Assembly (NCBI GenBank): GCA_036636255.1
Contig: JAVWOV010000014.1
Coordinates: 1 to 17,026 of the forward strand
Source: CALVXC01 sp036636255
Lineage (GTDB): Bacteria > Bacillota_I > Bacilli_A > RF39 > UBA660
Direction of reading: 5' to 3'
Length of the DNA: 17,026 bases
Both the position numbers and the translations under genes were made by a program. Shown in pieces: positions 14,056 through 17,026 of the stretch; the stretch's first letter is position 1, and each line of letters opens with the position of its first letter. The notes under the pieces are model-generated. The model was not told where the DNA came from. It did no database searches and saw only the letters and a program-made list of their open reading frames with translations.

Positions 14056-15789
14056 ATGAATAAATATCGTACTCATTTTTGTGGTGATTTAACCTTAAAC
14101 GATATTGGATCTGTAGTTAAAATTGCTGGTTGGGTAGAAAACATTAGGGACCATGGAGGTGTTATCTTTGTTGATATCCGTGATCAATATGGCACAGTAC
14201 AAATTGTCAGTAATGACAATGCTATTTTTGATAACGTTACCAGGGAATCAACGGTGTGTGTTACTGGTAAGGTAATTAAAAGAGATGAGGAATTAATAAA
14301 TAAAAAGATAAAGACTGGGTATATTGAAATCTTAACTTCCAAGTTAGAAATTTTGTCAGCATGCTCTAATGTACTTCCATTTGAAATTAAAACATCGTCT
14401 GATAATTCATTGGAAGTAAGACTAAAGTATCGTTATTTAGATATGCGTAATAAAAAGGTTAAGGATAAAATTATGTTTAGAGCAGATGTTGTTAAATATT
14501 TAAGGGATAAAACTAATTCCTTAAATTTTACCGAAATAACTACCCCTATTTTAACAGCTTCTTCACCAGAGGGAGCAAGAGATTTTGTTGTCCCTTCAAG
14601 AAAATTCCATGGTAAATTTTATGCATTACCACAAGCTCCACAGTTATTTAAACAATTATTGATGATTGCAGGTTTTGATAGATATTTTCAAATTGCCCCC
14701 TGTTTTAGAGATGAGGACGCAAGGAGTGATAGAATTTATGGAGAATTTTATCAGTTAGATTTAGAAATGAGTTTTGCAACAGAGGATGATGTTTGTAAGG
14801 TAACGGAGGATATTTTATATAGTACTTTTAGTAAATTTAGTGATAAGTTGATTTCTTCTAAACCATTTAAAAGGATTTCTTATAAAGATTCAATGTTAAA
14901 ATATGGAACAGACAAACCAGATTTACGTAATCCACTTTATATAGTTGATTTAACTAATATTTTTGTTAAAACATCTTTTAAACCATTTAAAGATGTTGTG
15001 GTAAAAGGAATTAAAGTTCCTTGTATTGCTGATAAGTCTAATTCGTGGTTTAATGAGGTAGTTGATTATGCCAAAAGTATTAATATGCCAGGTATTGGCT
15101 ATATTATGGTTAACGATGATATGACTTTTCGAGGACCGATTGATAAGTTTTTAACAGAAGTTGAACGAGATGAATTGATTAAGGCAGCAGAGTTAAAGGC
15201 TAATAGTGTTTTGTTTTTTATAGCAGATAAGTGTAAGGCCCCTAATTTAGCAGGACTTATGCGAATAGAACTTGGGCGTAAATTAAATTTGCTTGATAAA
15301 AATAGATTTGATATTTGTATTATTAATGATTTTCCTATGTTTGAATATGATGATGAAAGTGAAAAGTATATTTTCATGCATAACCCGTTTAGTTTACCAA
15401 AAGACGGTAAAGATATTATATCAAAAAAACCTACCGATATAATTGCTTATCAATTTGATTTTGTTTGTAATGGTGTTGAGTTACTTAGTGGTGCTGTTCG
15501 TAATCATGATTTAAAAATCATGCGGGATTGTTTTAAAATTGCTGGATATGACGAGGAAGATTTAAAAGAAAAATTCGGTTCATTTTATAACGCTTTTAAC
15601 TATGGTGTTCCACCCCATGCAGGGATGGCAATTGGAATTGATCGAATGTTAATGTTGCTTAAGGGTGAAGATAATATTCGGGAAACTATTGCTTTTCCAA
15701 TGACTTCAGGAGGACAGGATTTAATGATGGGTTCTCCTACTACCGTAAACGAGACACAGTTAAAAGATGTTCATATTAAAATAAGATAA
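14056..15789 (+). CDS. aspS: Aspartyl-tRNA synthetase, probably non-discriminating
   Basis: Class II synthetase (577 aa) that loads Asp onto tRNA-Asp and, if non-discriminating, also onto tRNA-Asn. An N-terminal OB-fold anticodon-binding domain (VKIAGWVENIRDHGGVIFVD) is followed by the catalytic core with FRDEDARSDRIYGEFYQLDL (motif 2), a bacterial GAD insertion in about residues 290-410, and motif 3 GMAIGIDRMLMLL. His33 in RDHGG matches the His reported for non-discriminating bacterial AspRS, where E. coli has Leu. The GEFYQLDLEM form of motif 2 resembles alphaproteobacterial-type AspRS more than the RQPEFTQID form. It starts 2 nt after the gatB stop with GAGG in the end of gatB, and closes the operon before a strong terminator. 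With GatCAB it completes the indirect route to Asn-tRNA. Confidence 0.95.
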   Translation: MNKYRTHFCGDLTLNDIGSVVKIAGWVENIRDHGGVIFVDIRDQYGTVQIVSNDNAIFDNVTRESTVCVTGKVIKRDEELINKKIKTGYIEILTSKLEILSACSNVLPFEIKTSSDNSLEVRLKYRYLDMRNKKVKDKIMFRADVVKYLRDKTNSLNFTEITTPILTASSPEGARDFVVPSRKFHGKFYALPQAPQLFKQLLMIAGFDRYFQIAPCFRDEDARSDRIYGEFYQLDLEMSFATEDDVCKVTEDILYSTFSKFSDKLISSKPFKRISYKDSMLKYGTDKPDLRNPLYIVDLTNIFVKTSFKPFKDVVVKGIKVPCIADKSNSWFNEVVDYAKSINMPGIGYIMVNDDMTFRGPIDKFLTEVERDELIKAAELKANSVLFFIADKCKAPNLAGLMRIELGRKLNLLDKNRFDICIINDFPMFEYDDESEKYIFMHNPFSLPKDGKDIISKKPTDIIAYQFDFVCNGVELLSGAVRNHDLKIMRDCFKIAGYDEEDLKEKFGSFYNAFNYGVPPHAGMAIGIDRMLMLLKGEDNIRETIAFPMTSGGQDLMMGSPTTVNETQLKDVHIKIR

Positions 15790-15812
15790 TAGCGTATGCT
15801 TTATAAAATGCT

Positions 15813-15847
15813 AAAAAATGTAGAAATTAAAAAAATCTACATTTTTT
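15813..15847 (+). terminator. Rho-independent terminator of the gat-aspS operon
   Basis: AAAAAATGTAGA (15813-15824) pairs perfectly with TCTACATTTTTT (15836-15847), 12 bp with an 11-nt A-rich loop; the right arm ends in six T residues. Confidence 0.85.
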
Positions 15848-15879
15848 GTTGATAAATTGTATATAAAGTATAAAGAGTA

Positions 15880-15908
15880 TTGAAATTTATATATATATAT
15901 GTTAGGAT
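15880..15908 (+). promoter_or_regulatory. Weak candidate promoter of the downstream unknown gene
   Basis: TTGAAA (15880-15885), 17-nt spacer, TAGGAT (15903-15908). The -10 match is only partial; the region also contains an alternating AT run. Given as the best candidate after the operon terminator. Confidence 0.3.
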
Positions 15909-15938
15909 AATTAAGTTCTTTTAAGGGAGGTAATATGA

Positions 15939-16823
15939 ATGAAAAATATAGATAAATTAAACGAGTTATATAGTAAAATATCAAACCCCATTGATGATGA
16001 CGAAGTTTTATTAAAACTTTTAAATAGATTTACTAATGAACGGGAATTATATACTAAATTGATTAATTTTGAAAAAATTAAAACAAACATAAGTTATAAG
16101 GCATATGAGGACGATTTACTTAGGGAAAATTATCAGTTAAAGCAAGAGAAGTTACTATTTAATAGTGATTCTTTAGGTAATGATGAATGGTTTTATTTTA
16201 ATGGTTTTACTGATGAAAAAAATTTGAAACATCAATTTTTTATTAATACAGCAAATGGAATGGTTCATTATGCTGCATTATCATTTTTACAAGCTTGTAA
16301 TAAAGAAAGTTTACCGTATTGTTTTAAATATAGCCTTAATGGTCGAGATGATAAAATTGTTATTTATACAACAGATGATTTTATATTTAAACACTTAGCA
16401 GTTTTGAAGCAAATAAAGCCAAAATTAGATGAATTTAGTTTAGAAGGTATTGTTGATCATAACGGTAAAAATGACGAAGGTATTAATGAACCCCCATTTA
16501 TAACAGGTAAAATTGATAAATGGTTAGGTTATGGTGCTTGTGAATATAAAAATAATAATTTAGAAGATTATCATAATAATAGAAATGCGTTAATTTTTTC
16601 TTCCTTATTAAAGATAGATAAAACCAATGATAAGAATTCGCTAATTAATTTACGTCAAGAATTAGTTAATAATAGTGCCTTATACAATGTTGATCCAAAT
16701 AATTTTTGTTTTTCAGCGGAAGTTGGGGAAGCTATCAATAGCTTGAATAACGTTGTTAAGAAAAAAAAAATATTTTTACCTAAATGTTTATTTGGATGTC
16801 TAGCATATAATAAAAATAGATAA
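15939..16823 (+). CDS. Protein of unknown function, 294 aa
   Basis: I do not recognise this protein. The start at ATG 15939 is supported by AAGGGAGG ending 8 nt upstream. The N-terminal 65 residues are charged and helical (MKNIDKLNELYSKISNPIDD). The middle, about residues 85-180, looks like a globular domain: DEWFYFNGFTDEKNLKHQFF, NTANGMVHYAALSFLQAC, LPYCFKYSLNGRDDKIVIYT and a second HLAVLKQIK helix. The C-terminal third has GYGACEYKN and a tail with four cysteines. There is no signal peptide or membrane segment. The K-Y-S...RDD-K-I-V-I-Y pattern loosely recalls HopA1-type phosphotransferase domains, but this is only an impression. It stands alone between the aspS terminator and its own terminator, so the neighbours give no hint. 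Confidence 0.75.
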   Translation: MKNIDKLNELYSKISNPIDDDEVLLKLLNRFTNERELYTKLINFEKIKTNISYKAYEDDLLRENYQLKQEKLLFNSDSLGNDEWFYFNGFTDEKNLKHQFFINTANGMVHYAALSFLQACNKESLPYCFKYSLNGRDDKIVIYTTDDFIFKHLAVLKQIKPKLDEFSLEGIVDHNGKNDEGINEPPFITGKIDKWLGYGACEYKNNNLEDYHNNRNALIFSSLLKIDKTNDKNSLINLRQELVNNSALYNVDPNNFCFSAEVGEAINSLNNVVKKKKIFLPKCLFGCLAYNKNR

Positions 16824-16848
16824 GGAAGATTGCTTCTTTATTTTTTTT
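16821..16848 (+). terminator. Rho-independent terminator after the unknown gene
   Basis: TAAGGAAG (16821-16828, beginning with the stop codon), loop ATTG, CTTCTTTA (16833-16840; one G-U pair) and eight T residues (16841-16848). The group II intron begins at the very next base. Confidence 0.8.
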
Positions 16849-17026
16849 GTGTGTCGGGCAAGGCATATAACTAGGTGGTGGAAGTCCACTATACACGTAA
16901 CTTTATGTAGTAAATTAAGTAAGTAAACGAGGAAAGTTATATGTCTTACCACGGGAGGTCTCATGGACACCATGGTGTTAGTATAGATATATAGACACAA
17001 AAATGTGGACAGTGTGGTAAAATAAA
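16849..17026 (+). mobile_element. 5' end of a group II intron, probably class C (3' part outside window)
   Basis: The sequence starts GTGTG (16849-16853), the group II 5' splice consensus GUGYG. It continues TCGGGCAAGG, then AACTAGGTGGTGGAAGTCC, closely resembling from memory the start of the Oceanobacillus-type IIC intron (GUGUGCCCGGCAUGG, then GGGUGAGAGUCCC). CTTACCACGGGAGGTCT at 16943-16959 matches another conserved block of that class. Class C introns insert just after terminator hairpins, and this one begins exactly at the end of a terminator T-run. The reverse transcriptase gene and domains V and VI must lie beyond the window. The stretch between the two conserved blocks seems shorter than in the Oceanobacillus intron, so a compact or deleted domain I is possible. 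Confidence 0.72.

Noticed and set aside
16800..17000. 66-codon minus-strand frame at the right end
   Set aside because: Antisense to the terminator and the intron RNA; no ribosome site; the intron explains the sequence conservation better.
1..17026. CRISPR array or long tandem repeats
   Set aside because: No regularly spaced repeats seen in any intergenic region; only hairpins and simple A/T runs.

Overview
The window looks like chromosomal DNA of a low-GC Gram-positive bacterium (Bacillota). It is strongly A+T rich, Shine-Dalgarno sites are of the AAGGAGG/AGGGTGA type, and housekeeping genes (pcrA, ligA, galU, gatCAB-aspS) are of Gram-positive type. A T-box riboswitch is present. TGA is used as a stop and TGG for Trp, so the mycoplasma code is not in use. 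An uncultured Bacilli or Erysipelotrichia-like lineage is plausible, but the sequence alone does not fix the taxon.

Layout. (1) 1-2336, minus strand: a three-gene ABC importer of the nitrate/sulfonate/thiamine-precursor type, in the order binding protein, ATPase, permease, with overlapping genes. The permease runs off the left edge. (2) 2417-3654: overlapping divergent promoters, a 62-codon coding remnant, a HipA-like kinase gene and a perfect 42-bp palindrome over its stop codon. (3) 3667-8855, plus strand: pcrA helicase, a 51-codon membrane protein and galU, then a terminator, a promoter and ligA. (4) 8856-10344: about 1.5 kb without an intact gene. It holds a decayed zinc-metallopeptidase-like gene, a second broken coding stretch, a third short remnant and two A+T hairpins. 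(5) 10345-15847: consensus promoter, Asn-specific T-box with terminator, second consensus promoter, tRNA-Asn(GUU), a hairpin, then gatC-gatA-gatB-aspS and a terminator. (6) 15880-16848: an unrecognised 294-residue protein ending in a terminator. (7) 16849-17026: what looks like the 5' end of a group IIC intron inserted directly after that terminator's T-run; it leaves the window at the right edge.

How it works together. Region 5 is a self-contained module for indirect Asn-tRNA formation. AspRS, with a His typical of non-discriminating enzymes, would load Asp onto tRNA-Asn, and GatCAB would amidate it. The T-box reads uncharged tRNA-Asn through an AAC specifier and should raise expression when Asn-tRNA is short. 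Three features are odd. A second strong promoter lies downstream of the T-box terminator. The encoded tRNA-Asn has G1-C72 instead of the U1-A72 pair used by characterised bacterial GatCAB, C at the usual psi55 position and a 27-43 mismatch. A further terminator-like hairpin separates the tRNA from gatC. This cassette is the best candidate for something not yet described. The group IIC intron, the one-base death of the metallopeptidase and the unknown protein at 15939 are next.
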